DNA of 64,000 bases from Bacillus sp. AFS055030 (GCF_002574545.1 NZ_NUGT01000021.1:1-64000), one strand, 5' to 3'; shown: positions 54,101 through 62,626, counted from the stretch's first letter. Notes: generated by a model from the letters alone, not told the origin. Translations and numbers: made by a program.

Positions 54101-55563
54101 AAGGTTCGGATGATGCATCAGGAGTGCAAGTATACGGTATTTTCGTAAATGGTAAATTAGAAGGCGTAACTGATAATACACAAACTTCTTTTGATCTTTC
54201 TAAAGCTCCTGCTAAAGCTATAGTAGAAGTACTTGCTTTGGACTATGCAGGTAACGCGGCAGAAGATGTTGCAACGATTGGTGACGTGGATCTTCCGCTA
54301 GTATATATCACTGACGGATCAAAAGATTCTACAGGTGAATATATTCCAAACTCACCAGAACCATGGGGAGCTTACAGTGATAACACAGTTCCAGTTAAAG
54401 GTTTCGTAACAGATGATATTGGTATTAAAACTGTTAAGGTTAATGGTAAAGAAGTACCGGTTGATTTTGATTCTAAGACTGGACACTACAACTATTCAAC
54501 AACTGTAACATTTGACAAAGATGGTCCATTCACTGTTCAAGTAGAAGCAACAGATTATGCAAACAAAAAATTCTCAGTTGCGCGTCATATTTATGTTGAT
54601 ACTCACGAGGCAGAAATTAATGTACTAAATGCTCCTACTCGTGTGGATAAAAAAGTAGATAAAGTTACATTTAAAGTAAATTTAAAAGATAACTACAGCT
54701 ACTTAAACTTCTTCGTTGGTGAAAACCATGAATTTGAAGTTCCATTAATTAGCCCAGTGGATGTTGTAAAACCATTAAACAAAGATTATGAAGTAACTGT
54801 ACCGTTAAAAGAAGGAAAAAATACAATTACGTTAAGAGCGACTGACCTTGCTGGTAATGAAACAGTGAAGACAGTAGTAATTAATCGTGCAGATGCTGCA
54901 ATTAAAACTGGTTGGGTTTTAGAAAACGGCAAAAAATACTACTACAATAGCAAAGGTGTTAAAGTAACTGGATGGGCTACAATCAGTGGTAAAAAATATT
55001 ACTTCGATAATAACGGAGTAATGAAAACAAGCTGGTTAACTTACAATGGTAAGAAGTATTACTTCGATAAATATGGAGTAATGAAAACAAGCTGGTTAGA
55101 ATTAAATGGTAAGAAGTATTACTTCGATAAATATGGAGTAATGAAAACAAGTTGGTTGGAATTAAATGGTAAGAAGTATTACTTCGATAAGTATGGAGTA
55201 ATGAAGAAAAGCTGGTTAGTATTAGGAAATAAACACTATTACTTTGATAAATACGGAGTAATGAAAAAGAGCTGGTTAGTATTAGGAAATAAACACTATT
55301 ACTTTGATAAATACGGAGTAATGAAAACTAGTTGGTTAGTATTAGGGAATAAACATTATTACTTTGATAAATATGGAGTAATGAAAACTGGTTGGTTAGT
55401 ATTAGGAAATAAACACTACTACTTCGAATCAAATGGAGTAATGTTTAGTAATGGTTGGAAAAAAATAAATGGTAAATATTATTACTTCAACAAATCCGGA
55501 GTAATGGCTGTAAATACTACAATCGGTAAATATAAAGTTGGAAAAGACGGAGCAAGAAAGTAA
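51115..55563 (+). CDS. Secreted S8 subtilase with C-terminal wall/glucan-binding repeats
   Basis: This 1482-residue extracellular protease has a signal peptide ending near TSA-K (about residue 31) and an I9-like propeptide (about 70-165). The catalytic residues are Asp204 (IIDTGID), His270 (MHGMHVAG) and Ser601 (SGTSMAAPHVAGG), with a protease-associated domain inserted between His and Ser. Fn3-like, FlgD/Ig-like and bacterial Ig-type domains follow. Residues from about 1265 on are nine or so repeats of 20 residues of the GW..NGKKYYFDKYGVMKT type, like choline- or glucan-binding repeats, which would hold the enzyme on the cell wall or a glycan. Its core resembles the protease at 1790, which lacks the repeats. 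It is monocistronic, with its own terminator. Confidence 0.93.
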   Translation: MNNKKNRKITTYALASALALSNFAFVSPTSAKSYRPGDLASKLEQIKQSQNKNKVSEAKAKLKASDKVRVIVELEGQSPIEYATKQGKLFKDLSQSQKSSLYAKVDSQQSSVKSKLKSKGININYKKHFTTAFNGFSGVVEFSDVAKIEATSGVKNVYLANEYNRPTSEPTTPDMTKSHQFIQSKETWKDTGFDGKGMVISIIDTGIDPTHRDFKLTDPTKEDLTKDSVAKIVKDKALPGKFYTDKVPYGYNYYDQNDIVTDLGPGASMHGMHVAGTTAANGDEANGGIKGVAPEAQVLAMKVFSNDPSYPSTWSDIYLAAIDDSIKLGADVLNMSLGSVASSYEPNSAEDLAITRAVDNGIVCAVSSGNSNHIGYGWGDPLSQNPDIGVTGAPGLNKDTISVAASGNEAYLYEHAITVDGNNDLTVIGKGIDAWKNLSDKFGGNIPVVNLGKNADGSYKLGGQDDYKGVDVKGKIVLVARGTYTFADKTKYASQAGAAGIIVWNATAGAQYADQGGWEVPMMLVNSKADGEALANAINGSGTIHVNQTAKNESPEMGRMTAFTSWGVTPSLELKPEITAPGGNIYSTVNNNQYEVMSGTSMAAPHVAGGSALVQEYLKSDKRFSSLSLSQRTHLAKVLLMNTAKVINDLDGHPFSPRRQGAGMMQIENAVTTPVYFYSKATGEAKYELKDFQSKQVSMTFTAKNISDKDAEYKVDANALTDEFYQTADVDRNALQTGALKGAKIDAPKTIKVPAGQSVDFTVKIDLTNAKIPGFDKAGKEILADLHDNIFVEGSVNLIGTNGNPNLTAPYVGFYGKWDSLPIVDGFKDLGETRYFDLARAYKGAHDMASDYDSTFWEAAPGKNGEKYYAFSPNDDNNGDDINALPSFLRNASEVQYNILDKNNKFLRRLSAQSDVTKNNFNNGRGEIMKDSESTIWDGKVNGQVMPDGLYYYEIKSVIGYNNAKWQSKKIPVYIDTKAPSVKATYDPDKKIVSWKGSDDASGVQVYGIFVNGKLEGVTDNTQTSFDLSKAPAKAIVEVLALDYAGNAAEDVATIGDVDLPLVYITDGSKDSTGEYIPNSPEPWGAYSDNTVPVKGFVTDDIGIKTVKVNGKEVPVDFDSKTGHYNYSTTVTFDKDGPFTVQVEATDYANKKFSVARHIYVDTHEAEINVLNAPTRVDKKVDKVTFKVNLKDNYSYLNFFVGENHEFEVPLISPVDVVKPLNKDYEVTVPLKEGKNTITLRATDLAGNETVKTVVINRADAAIKTGWVLENGKKYYYNSKGVKVTGWATISGKKYYFDNNGVMKTSWLTYNGKKYYFDKYGVMKTSWLELNGKKYYFDKYGVMKTSWLELNGKKYYFDKYGVMKKSWLVLGNKHYYFDKYGVMKKSWLVLGNKHYYFDKYGVMKTSWLVLGNKHYYFDKYGVMKTGWLVLGNKHYYFESNGVMFSNGWKKINGKYYYFNKSGVMAVNTTIGKYKVGKDGARK
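55021..55440 (+). repeat. 60-bp tandem repeats in the subtilase 3' end
   Basis: Seven consecutive units of exactly 60 bases, each beginning ATGAAAA or ATGAAGA and ending TATGGAGTA, TACGGAGTA or AATGGAGTA. They fall into two subtypes: units 1-3 encode a NGKKYYFD version and units 4-7 a GNKHYYFD version, suggesting recent block duplication. More diverged units lie on both sides (54961-55020 and 55441-55500). Confidence 0.95.
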
Positions 55564-55603
55564 GATTTTTGATTTAATAGCTTACTAGATTTAGAAAAAT
55601 TTT

Positions 55604-55646
55604 TTAGCACGTATTCGATTTGAAAAATCGGATACGTGCTTTTTTG
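55604..55646 (+). terminator. Terminator after the second subtilase
   Basis: AGCACGTAT (55606-55614) pairs with ATACGTGCT (55632-55640), extended by CGATT/AATCG, followed by six T residues. Confidence 0.92.
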
Positions 55647-55692
55647 ATATGTAAAAGTGGGAACACAGCCTATTTTTCTGGGGGGGTTCTCA

Positions 55693-55733
55693 TAAAAAAG
55701 CCACAAGGAAAACCAATTTCCTTGTGACTTTTT
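55693..55733. terminator. Bidirectional terminator serving the permease gene
   Basis: CACAAGGAAA (55702-55711) pairs with TTTCCTTGTG (55717-55726), with A and T runs on the two sides. On the minus strand it follows the permease stop within 20 bases. Confidence 0.88.
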
Positions 55734-55742
55734 AATACTACT

Positions 55743-57161
55743 TTAACTTATTTTCGTTTTATTATTGTTATCTGTTATCCCAAGTGTACTTCTTTTCTTA
55801 CCGTATAAACCATAAACAAGAAGTCCTATAGCCATCCAAACGATAAAACGAATAAATGTAATACTTGGAAGACTAGCGATTAGATAAGCAGAAAAACCAA
55901 TTCCAATTAATGGAATAATTGGTACTAATGGTGTTTTGAATCCTCTTTTTAAATCAGGACGTTTTATACGTAATACAATAATAGAAGAACAAATTAAAAT
56001 AAACGCTGTTAACGTTCCGATATTAACTAGTTCTGCAACTTCGTTAATTGGCGTAACACCAGCTACAAAAGCTGTAATTAAACCAATTAATAAAGTAGGA
56101 CGATAAGGTGTTTTATATTTAGGGTGCAATTTTGTAAACCATTTTGGTAATAAACCATCTCTGCTCATTGAGAACCAAATACGTGATCCAGCAAGCATAA
56201 ATGAGAACAATACTGATAGAATCCCTGTAATTGCAGCGGCAGAAATGATTAACGTAATCCACTTCATACCAATATTACTAAAAGCTTTTGCTACAGGTGC
56301 TGCGTTATTAAGTGTTTCATACGGAGCCATACCTGTAATAATAAGTGACATTGCAACATACAAACATAAAGCGACAGCTAATGATATGATAACTGCAAGT
56401 GGTAAATCACGTTGCGGTCTTTTTGCTTCTTCAGCTGCTGTAGTTAATGTGTCATATCCGAATACAGCAAAGAATACTAGAGCTGCACCACTCATTACGC
56501 CATGAAAACCAAAAGGCATGAATGGGTGCCAGTTAGCTGTATTTATATGAAAACTTCCAACGCCAATAACTAAAAGTATAATACCTAATTTGATGATAAC
56601 CATTAATGAATTAAATTTAGAACCCATTTCAGTTCCTAATGTAAGTAAGCCAGCAATTCCAAGACTAACTAAAACGGCAATTAAGTCAACTTTGTGACCT
56701 GCTCCAGTACCAGGCGCACCTTGTGCCCATACAGGAAGGTGAACTCCCATTTGTAATAAAAACTCTTGCATGTAGCCAGACCATCCAATGGCTACTACTG
56801 CAACAACTAAAGCATACTCGAGTAACAAATCCCACCCGATTAACCAAGCTGTACCTTCTCCTAAAACAGCATAGCTGTAAGTATAAGCACTTCCGGCTAC
56901 CGGTATTAATCCAGCAAATTCTGCATAACACAATGCAGCTGCTGCGCTAGCTAAACCAGCAATAATAAACGATAAAAGAACTGCCGGACCAGCATGTTCA
57001 GCTGCTGCTACACCGGTTAATACGAAGATACCTACACCAATGATCCCGCCTAAACCAATGGCAGTCAGTTGCCATAAACCTAGAACACGGTTAAGTCCGG
57101 TATTTTTAGCCCCATCCTGTTGAAGCTGTTCAATCGACTTTTTCCTGAAAAAAGCATTCAT
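55743..57161 (-). CDS. APC-family amino acid permease (cationic amino acid type)
   Basis: The 472-residue integral membrane protein has about twelve hydrophobic segments. It begins with the CAT-type pattern LNRVLGLWQLTAIGLGGIIG, where GGIIGVGIFVLTG is the substrate-binding loop of APC transporters. It includes FAVFGYDTLTTAAEEAKRPQRDLP and ends with a charged cytosolic tail. It resembles Bacillus YfnA/YkbA-like permeases. The minus-strand ATG at 57161 is preceded by AAGGGGGAG. It is monocistronic. The specific amino acid is not known. Confidence 0.9.
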   Translation of the reverse strand: MNAFFRKKSIEQLQQDGAKNTGLNRVLGLWQLTAIGLGGIIGVGIFVLTGVAAAEHAGPAVLLSFIIAGLASAAAALCYAEFAGLIPVAGSAYTYSYAVLGEGTAWLIGWDLLLEYALVVAVVAIGWSGYMQEFLLQMGVHLPVWAQGAPGTGAGHKVDLIAVLVSLGIAGLLTLGTEMGSKFNSLMVIIKLGIILLVIGVGSFHINTANWHPFMPFGFHGVMSGAALVFFAVFGYDTLTTAAEEAKRPQRDLPLAVIISLAVALCLYVAMSLIITGMAPYETLNNAAPVAKAFSNIGMKWITLIISAAAITGILSVLFSFMLAGSRIWFSMSRDGLLPKWFTKLHPKYKTPYRPTLLIGLITAFVAGVTPINEVAELVNIGTLTAFILICSSIIVLRIKRPDLKRGFKTPLVPIIPLIGIGFSAYLIASLPSITFIRFIVWMAIGLLVYGLYGKKRSTLGITDNNNKTKIS

Positions 57162-57774
57162 CCAAAAACTCCCCCTTTTTTAAGAATAATCTGTATTTTT
57201 AGTAAATAAATACACACTGTTTAAAATAGTGCGTAGTAACTAATCAATTTGCAATGGAAGAGTTTTATCATTTCTCAAATTTAAGTAAGCGTTTACTAAT
57301 GCATATAAAAAATAGTAGTAGACTTAAATAGTAAGAGAATTATTCTTTTCTTCAAAGATTTTTTTGTATTGTAACATAGTTCGATATTACTATGCAATAA
57401 TAGTATGAATGTTTTAAATAGTATACATTGAGCTAATAAAATATAAATTTTAAATTAAATTAATAAAAAGTATGTGCGAAATTACATAGATATATCAAGG
57501 GATTCTATGCCTTTTTTAGTAGTCTTTCTTTCTAGTAAAACTTATTATAAAGAAGCTAAAATTATTTTTCGAAATAGAATTTAGAATATTCTGAAATAAT
57601 TTTCCTACTCGGATTATACTTTAGTAGATAAATAAACGGCTTATTAAAAAAAAGATATTAAATATTTATGATTTTCTAAAAAATCTCCTTGAAACCCTTT
57701 TTAAAACAATAGACAATAGACATAGGAGAAGTCGTAATAAGTTTTTGGCAAGATAAGGAAGGGGCAAAAGTTTT
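57162..57774. other. Divergent intergenic region between permease and adaptor genes
   Basis: About 610 bases, very AT-rich, with no credible gene. A cre-like palindrome is at 57284-57297 and a weak sigma-A promoter for the plus-strand gene (TTGAAA 57689-57694, GACAAT 57712-57717, 17-base spacer) is possible. No riboswitch was recognised. Confidence 0.45.
57284..57297. promoter_or_regulatory. cre-like palindrome upstream of the permease
   Basis: AGTAAGCGTTTACT matches the CcpA consensus except at the first and last base, and its core GTAAGCGTTTAC is nearly symmetric. It lies about 125 bases before the minus-strand permease start. Confidence 0.4.
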
Positions 57775-59025
57775 ATGGAAACGGCGAAAAGAATTTACGA
57801 AGAAAAAGAACGAGTAATTACGCCACGTCAGAAGAAATTTATTGTAATGGGGATCATTGTTCTTTTAATCGTTTCTGTGGTTCTTAGCGTAGCGGTAGTA
57901 GAAATTAAAAAGAGTAAATCTAAAACATTACAGTTTATCAGTCCAACCGTAAAAAGTTTTACGAAAACTGAAACTGTGTCTGGTCATGTAGTACAAAGTC
58001 ATACGGAAACAATTTACGTAAATCCAACAAAAGGTTCGATCAATGAGATTTTTGTTAAAGAAGGTGATACTGTCACGAAAGGGCAAAAACTCTTTTCTTA
58101 TGAAGATCCAACTATAGCAGCTGAAATAGGACAAGCAGAAGTAAATAAGAAACTAGCAGAAACAACTGTCACACAGAAAAACGACCAAATTTCATCATTA
58201 GAAAAAGATATTCAAAATGCTATTTTAGCGTCAACATCTAATTCAACTGATGCAACTAATCCAGATAGTAATGTGACAAATACAACAAATACACTGGAGA
58301 TTCAGTCTTTGCAAGTTGAACTTAATTCTGCAAAGGAAGAGCTAAATGCTGCACAGCTAAAAGTAGAAAAATATACACTTGAAGCTGAACAGCTAAAAGC
58401 ACAACAAGAATCATTAACTGTAAACAGTAATAATGATGGGGTAGTACTTAACTTGAATAAAAGTATCGGACAAGGTTTTAAAGCAACAGATAAACAGCAA
58501 ATCTCAATAATGCAAATTGCTTCAAACGAACCATTCCAAATTGAAGGAAAGCTAACTGAGAAAGAGAAAGCAAAAGTTGAACCAGGCCAAGCAATTAAAG
58601 TCAGTTCAAAAGTTGTTGCTAATAAGAGCTGGAAAGGAAGTATTTCAGAGGTAAGTAACTATCCTATGAATAATCCTTCCACTAATCAAGATAAGAAATC
58701 AACAAAAGAAGCAATACCTTATTACTCTTTTAGAGCAACACTAGATTCACAAGAAAAACTATATCCTGGTTACGAAACAAATCTTGAAATAGTAGTACAA
58801 TCAAAGGATTTGTTAGCAGTACCTGCGACGAGCGTTAAAGGGTCAGGAAAATCAAAATATGTTTATGTACTTAAAAAAGGAACTATTTATAAGAAGAATG
58901 TAAAAACTGGCCAAAAACAAGGGAAATATGTTGCCATTCTTAAAGGATTAAAGGAAGGGGACAAAGTAGGTAAAAATCCTTCCTGGACTGTCCGCCCTGG
59001 AACTAAAATTGATTTAAAAAAGTAG
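57775..59025 (+). CDS. HlyD/MacA-like membrane fusion (adaptor) protein
   Basis: The 416-residue protein has one N-terminal membrane anchor (about residues 24-47), a lipoyl-like half starting near VNPTKGSINEIFVKEGDTVTKGQ, a coiled coil rich in Glu, Lys and Gln (about 120-220), the second lipoyl half (VNSNNDGVVLNLNKS) and C-terminal beta-barrel domains. This is the adaptor subunit of MacAB/YknXYZ-type exporters. Normally an ABC ATPase and a permease gene follow; here a hairpin terminator follows at once and no partner is near, so it is an orphan or works with a distant transporter. AAGGGG precedes ATG 57775. Confidence 0.85.
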   Translation: METAKRIYEEKERVITPRQKKFIVMGIIVLLIVSVVLSVAVVEIKKSKSKTLQFISPTVKSFTKTETVSGHVVQSHTETIYVNPTKGSINEIFVKEGDTVTKGQKLFSYEDPTIAAEIGQAEVNKKLAETTVTQKNDQISSLEKDIQNAILASTSNSTDATNPDSNVTNTTNTLEIQSLQVELNSAKEELNAAQLKVEKYTLEAEQLKAQQESLTVNSNNDGVVLNLNKSIGQGFKATDKQQISIMQIASNEPFQIEGKLTEKEKAKVEPGQAIKVSSKVVANKSWKGSISEVSNYPMNNPSTNQDKKSTKEAIPYYSFRATLDSQEKLYPGYETNLEIVVQSKDLLAVPATSVKGSGKSKYVYVLKKGTIYKKNVKTGQKQGKYVAILKGLKEGDKVGKNPSWTVRPGTKIDLKK

Positions 59026-59030
59026 TTGAA

Positions 59031-59085
59031 TAGATGATCACTATAGGGAAAGGATTTTGCGATAGTGATCGTCTATTAATTTTCA
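59031..59085 (+). terminator. Terminator-like hairpin after the adaptor gene
   Basis: TAGATGATCACTAT (59031-59044) pairs with ATAGTGATCGTCTA (59062-59075) over 14 bp with one G-U pair, followed by a loose T-rich stretch. Confidence 0.65.
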
Positions 59086-59098
59086 TAGAAACAAAGGT

Positions 59099-59149
59099 AA
59101 AAAAGGCATCTAAAAAAGTCAGGTTACCTGACACTAGATGCCTTTTTAA
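59099..59149. terminator. Bidirectional terminator between adaptor and MFS genes
   Basis: AAAAGGCATCTA (59101-59112) pairs with TAGATGCCTTTT (59135-59146), with an inner GTCAGGT/ACCTGAC stem. T runs lie on both strands, so it can end both convergent genes. Confidence 0.9.
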
Positions 59150-59225
59150 TATGAAAATAGTATAGTCAAAGTTAGTAATTCCCCCAGGTCATACCTTTAA
59201 AGCGTTTTCAAAATAATGAATTGAT

Positions 59226-60518
59226 TTAAGCATTAATTTTTTGTGGAGGTAATGGAACAGCGCGTAGTTCTGTTGCTTCTTCCTTAATAGAAAATAAATA
59301 AGCGATTAATCCTAAAAGAGCCGTAATAATCAGCATAAAAATGGAAGTTGTGAAGTCGCCACCTGATGAGTCACGCAACCATCCCATAATATAACTAGAA
59401 AAACCACCCATTAGATTTGTAAATCCGATTAATCCTGCAGCCCGTCCAGCTGTTTCCTGTGTAGAGTATTTTACTAAGAACATATTACTTAAATGGAAAA
59501 CACCACCTTGGCAACCCATAGCTAGCCCCATACAAACGCCTGCTAAAATCGGGTTTGGAACAAGTACTGCAGTTATTAAGAATAGTATCGTTAGTGAAAA
59601 TAATATTGTTGCCATTAGACTTGGGCGTCTTGTTTTATCAGCAAGAAAACCACATGCGAGAACAAATCCAAGTGCAAATAACCACGATAAGGAAGTAATG
59701 CTTGTCATACCTTCGCGCTCAAAACCTTTTGCCTCAATCAAGTATGTTGGCAACCAAATGCTGATCCCAAAGAAAAGGAAAGAGCAGACTAACATCCCAA
59801 ACCATACAATCCAAAAACGATAATCTTGAATAAAATTCTTATTTCCATTCGAACTGCTAACTTTTTCTTCTGTAGGATCAGAATGGTTAATTAACGCTAA
59901 CTCTTCGTTACTTACCCAAGGATGTTCTGCAGGTGTATTTCTTGTAAGAAAAATAAACATCGGGATATTAATTAATAAGTTAAAACCAGCGAGCATAAAG
60001 AAGGCAGCTTGCCAGTGAATTGATGAAATAACAAGTACTAAAATAATTGCCCCTATTGCTGGTCCTAAATAGTTACCTGTAAGCCAAGAAGCTTGAGCAC
60101 GCCCTAGCTCACGTTTGTTGAACCAAGCAGAAATAAATTTCCCCGAAACAGGAATCATCATCCCTTCCCCAAATCCAAGAATAATTCGACTAATAATAAA
60201 TGCTTCATATGTAGTGGAGAGACCAGATGAAAACATAGTAAGAGACCAAACAAATAATCCAGCTATGGCCGTTTTTCTCGCACCAAACTTATCAATAATG
60301 AATCCCCAAAATAGATTCGAAACCCCATATGCAATCGTAAAAACAAATGAAAGAAGACCAATTTTTGCATTTTTGTCAACACCAGTCATACCGAGTGCTT
60401 TCAAAAACTCTGGGTCTGTTTGTATGACAGAAATGCCAACTTTATCAATTTGTCCAAAGAACCAAAAGAAAAAGATTGGTAAAGCAATAAAAATCCATCT
60501 TTTTTGTTTATGTAGCAT
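59226..60518 (-). CDS. MFS transporter, organic anion (ACS/phthalate-permease-like) type
   Basis: The 430-residue membrane protein has about twelve hydrophobic segments and begins MLHKQKRWIFIALPIFFFWFFGQIDK. The loop after segment 2, GFIIDKFGARKTAIAG, is the MFS signature, and GFGEGMMIPVSGKFISAWF is typical of the anion:cation symporter family that takes up aromatic or sugar acids. The minus-strand ATG 60518 has AGGAGAGAG upstream; the frame is open further but without a site. Its promoter region shares an operator-like dyad with the hydrolase and cupin genes, so it probably imports the substrate of that pathway. Confidence 0.87.
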   Translation of the reverse strand: MLHKQKRWIFIALPIFFFWFFGQIDKVGISVIQTDPEFLKALGMTGVDKNAKIGLLSFVFTIAYGVSNLFWGFIIDKFGARKTAIAGLFVWSLTMFSSGLSTTYEAFIISRIILGFGEGMMIPVSGKFISAWFNKRELGRAQASWLTGNYLGPAIGAIILVLVISSIHWQAAFFMLAGFNLLINIPMFIFLTRNTPAEHPWVSNEELALINHSDPTEEKVSSSNGNKNFIQDYRFWIVWFGMLVCSFLFFGISIWLPTYLIEAKGFEREGMTSITSLSWLFALGFVLACGFLADKTRRPSLMATILFSLTILFLITAVLVPNPILAGVCMGLAMGCQGGVFHLSNMFLVKYSTQETAGRAAGLIGFTNLMGGFSSYIMGWLRDSSGGDFTTSIFMLIITALLGLIAYLFSIKEEATELRAVPLPPQKINA

Positions 60519-60689
60519 TAAAATTCTCTCTCCTTTTAATATCAAGTAATGGCGTTTAAAATTTGGAAGGAAAAAGCAGAAACTACGTTTACCTAATAGG
60601 TATTGAAGTTCAAATAATCTGTTTTGATACTTCAAGTTTTAACTTTGGCTCAACTTGAACGATCCACTCCTTTCAATAAAAGTGTTAAT

Positions 60690-60712
60690 GTTTTAAATAT
60701 AAAACACTGTTT
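60690..60712 (-). promoter_or_regulatory. Putative IclR operator in the MFS leader
   Basis: GTTTTAAATATAAAAC (60690-60705) is one of three copies of GTTTTNNATATAAAAC in this cluster. It is followed on the plus strand by an overlapping AAACA-C-TGTTT dyad (60702-60712). It lies downstream of the predicted minus-strand promoter. Confidence 0.65.
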
Positions 60713-60738
60713 CGTAATTTAACGATGAAACTCTTTTA

Positions 60739-60767
60739 AAGATAAAATAGTTAGAAAAGTTTGTCAA
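60739..60767 (-). promoter_or_regulatory. Probable sigma-A promoter of the MFS gene
   Basis: On the minus strand TTGACA (60767 to 60762) and TATCTT (60744 to 60739) are 17 bases apart. Transcription would start near 60732, about 20 bases before the putative operator. Confidence 0.6.
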
Positions 60768-60852
60768 TTGTGATTTTGCAGAAAAATTTTCCAGTTATTA
60801 TGTTTCGATAGTATAATCATGTATTTATCAACCCTTTGAAAAAATAGTATTA

Positions 60853-60881
60853 TTGACAATAAATTCTGACAAATCTATAAT
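60853..60881 (+). promoter_or_regulatory. Consensus sigma-A promoter of the hydrolase-IclR operon
   Basis: TTGACA (60853-60858) and TATAAT (60876-60881) match the consensus perfectly with a 17-base spacer. Such a strong promoter would need repression, and a dyad starts only nine bases downstream of the -10. Confidence 0.85.
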
Positions 60882-60889
60882 TCAAGTGG

Positions 60890-60921
60890 AAAACATGTTT
60901 TTTATATAAAACATTATGTTT
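60890..60921 (+). promoter_or_regulatory. Putative IclR operator at the hydrolase promoter
   Basis: The region holds GTTTTTTATATAAAAC (60897-60912), flanked by overlapping dyads AAAACATGTTTT (60890-60901) and AAACATTATGTTT (60909-60921). It covers the predicted transcription start, the position expected for a repressor. Confidence 0.7.
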
Positions 60922-60971
60922 GTTGATATTTAGGTTTTGAAAGATCGAAAATAGAGTGGAGGGTAATACGG

Positions 60972-61778
60972 ATGCCAATAAGTCATTTAAAAGAGTTATC
61001 GATTCATTATAAAGAATCAGGTGAAGGACAAGCACTTGTCATTTTACATGGATTGGGAAACAATTCTCAGTCATGGAAGCATCAATTAAGTGAATTGAAG
61101 GAACAGTATAGAGTAATTGTTTGGGATGCGCCAGGTTATGGTGGGAGTTCTGATCTACAAAAGGAGTTCCGTGAATTTTCCGAGTTTGCTAATGTTCTTA
61201 AAGAGTTTTTGGATAGTCTAGGACTAGATTCTATCTATTTACTAGGTCATTCAATGGGATCAGCAATTGCAATTGATTTTACGAGCCGTTTTCCACATAT
61301 GGTCGATGCGTTAATTATTTCAGATGCAACACGTGGAGCAGCTGGGTTAAGTAGAGAAGAAAACGAGATAAAACTTCAAAATAGGTTAAACTCCATTGAA
61401 AATCTACAACCAAGTGAATTAGCAAGAAAAAGAGTAAAAGCATTACTTGCGCCAAATGCATCGGCCGAGGTGATAAAAGAGGCTGAGCGTATCATGTCAC
61501 AAGTACGTCTATCTGGTTACCGTTCTGTTTCCTACTCTTTATCAAACTTAAACCAAATGGAGATTCTTCCTTCAATATCTGTTCCAACACTTGTTATGTG
61601 CGGGGAGTTAGATCAAGTAACCCCAGTAAGTGAATCACAAATATTTCATGAGTTGATTCCGAATTCGGAATTTGTTATTGTACCAAATACAGGCCATTTA
61701 TGCTATCAAGAAGATCCTAAACTATTTAATCAATCCGTGTTAAACTTTTTAAAGAAACAACCGATTAGTCAAAAATAG
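60972..61778 (+). CDS. Alpha/beta hydrolase (enol-lactonase / meta-cleavage hydrolase-like)
   Basis: The 268-residue cytosolic enzyme has the fold's oxyanion motif VILHGLGNN, nucleophile Ser94 in LGHSMGS, acid Asp214 in GELDQVTP and His242 in NTGHLCYQ. The pattern is that of 3-oxoadipate enol-lactonases and meta-cleavage product hydrolases. Neighbours include an IclR regulator and an extradiol-type VOC protein, so a ring-cleavage pathway is plausible, but the substrate is not shown. GGAGGG precedes ATG 60972. The regulator gene follows 33 bases later, probably in the same transcript. Confidence 0.82.
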   Translation: MPISHLKELSIHYKESGEGQALVILHGLGNNSQSWKHQLSELKEQYRVIVWDAPGYGGSSDLQKEFREFSEFANVLKEFLDSLGLDSIYLLGHSMGSAIAIDFTSRFPHMVDALIISDATRGAAGLSREENEIKLQNRLNSIENLQPSELARKRVKALLAPNASAEVIKEAERIMSQVRLSGYRSVSYSLSNLNQMEILPSISVPTLVMCGELDQVTPVSESQIFHELIPNSEFVIVPNTGHLCYQEDPKLFNQSVLNFLKKQPISQK

Positions 61779-61811
61779 AATTGAATCTATGTATTAGGAG
61801 AGGTTTGCTCG

Positions 61812-62615
61812 ATGGATAATGTAGAAAAAGAAAAATATAGCGCCAATTCTTTAGTTAGAGGATTAGAAATTATTAAGCTTTTTAATGAGGAACATCCTAG
61901 TTTGTCACTTTCAGAGATTGCAAAAAAGTTAGGGGTAAGCAGAACAGTACCTTATCGATTACTTTATACACTGCAGTCGATTGGATACTTAACACAGGAT
62001 GAAAATACGAAGCAATATTCGTTAACGCCTAAAGTTCTTGAATTAGGTTTTAGTTATATAAATAGTTTGAAAGTACCTGAAATAGCACAACCATATATGG
62101 AATCATTACGTGATGAAATAGGTGCTTCATGTCATTTGTCAATTTTAGATGGGCATGAAGTAGTGTATGTGGGGAGTGCTCCTGTTAGAGGGGTATCAGC
62201 AGTCAATGTAAATATTGGTTTAAGACTACCAGCTCATGCAACAGCAAATGGAAAGCTACTTCTTGCATACGAGCCAAAGGAAAGTCTTATGCAACTGTTC
62301 CAAGTTACAAATTTAACGCCATATACAGATAAAACGTTAACAACGCCTGGAGAGTTTATGGACCAATTAGAAAAAATACGCCAAAATGGCTACTCGATGA
62401 CAAGTGGAGAATTTCATCAAGGTATTCATTCAATCGCTGCACCAATCTACGGTAGAACAGGAAAAGTATTAGCAGCATTGAATATCGTAGCGACTGAAAT
62501 ATCATATCAAGAAGATTACATGAATAAAGTTGCATTACCTAAACTTCTAGATGTCTCTGTTTTATTATCAAACTATATGGGTTACAACGGCAGAGTTCCA
62601 AATCAGGTTAAATAG
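61812..62615 (+). CDS. IclR family transcription regulator
   Basis: The 267-residue protein has an N-terminal winged helix-turn-helix (LVRGLEIIKLFNEEHPSLSL, then SEIAKKLGVSRTVPYRLLYTL, about residues 11-55). A C-terminal effector domain contains HLSILDGHEVVYVG, LRLPAHATANGKLLLA and HSIAAPIYGRTGKVLAALN. IclR proteins usually control nearby aromatic or sugar acid catabolic genes in response to a pathway metabolite. Three promoters here carry a common dyad that is the likely binding site, including the one driving this operon, which implies autoregulation. AGGAGAGG precedes ATG 61812. Confidence 0.92.
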   Translation: MDNVEKEKYSANSLVRGLEIIKLFNEEHPSLSLSEIAKKLGVSRTVPYRLLYTLQSIGYLTQDENTKQYSLTPKVLELGFSYINSLKVPEIAQPYMESLRDEIGASCHLSILDGHEVVYVGSAPVRGVSAVNVNIGLRLPAHATANGKLLLAYEPKESLMQLFQVTNLTPYTDKTLTTPGEFMDQLEKIRQNGYSMTSGEFHQGIHSIAAPIYGRTGKVLAALNIVATEISYQEDYMNKVALPKLLDVSVLLSNYMGYNGRVPNQVK

Positions 62616-62626
62616 TTCAAGTTAAA

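Noticed and set aside
55680-55686. Run of seven G residues in a low-GC region
   Set aside because: A short homopolymer between two terminators with no reading frame depending on it; no phase-variation role can be supported.
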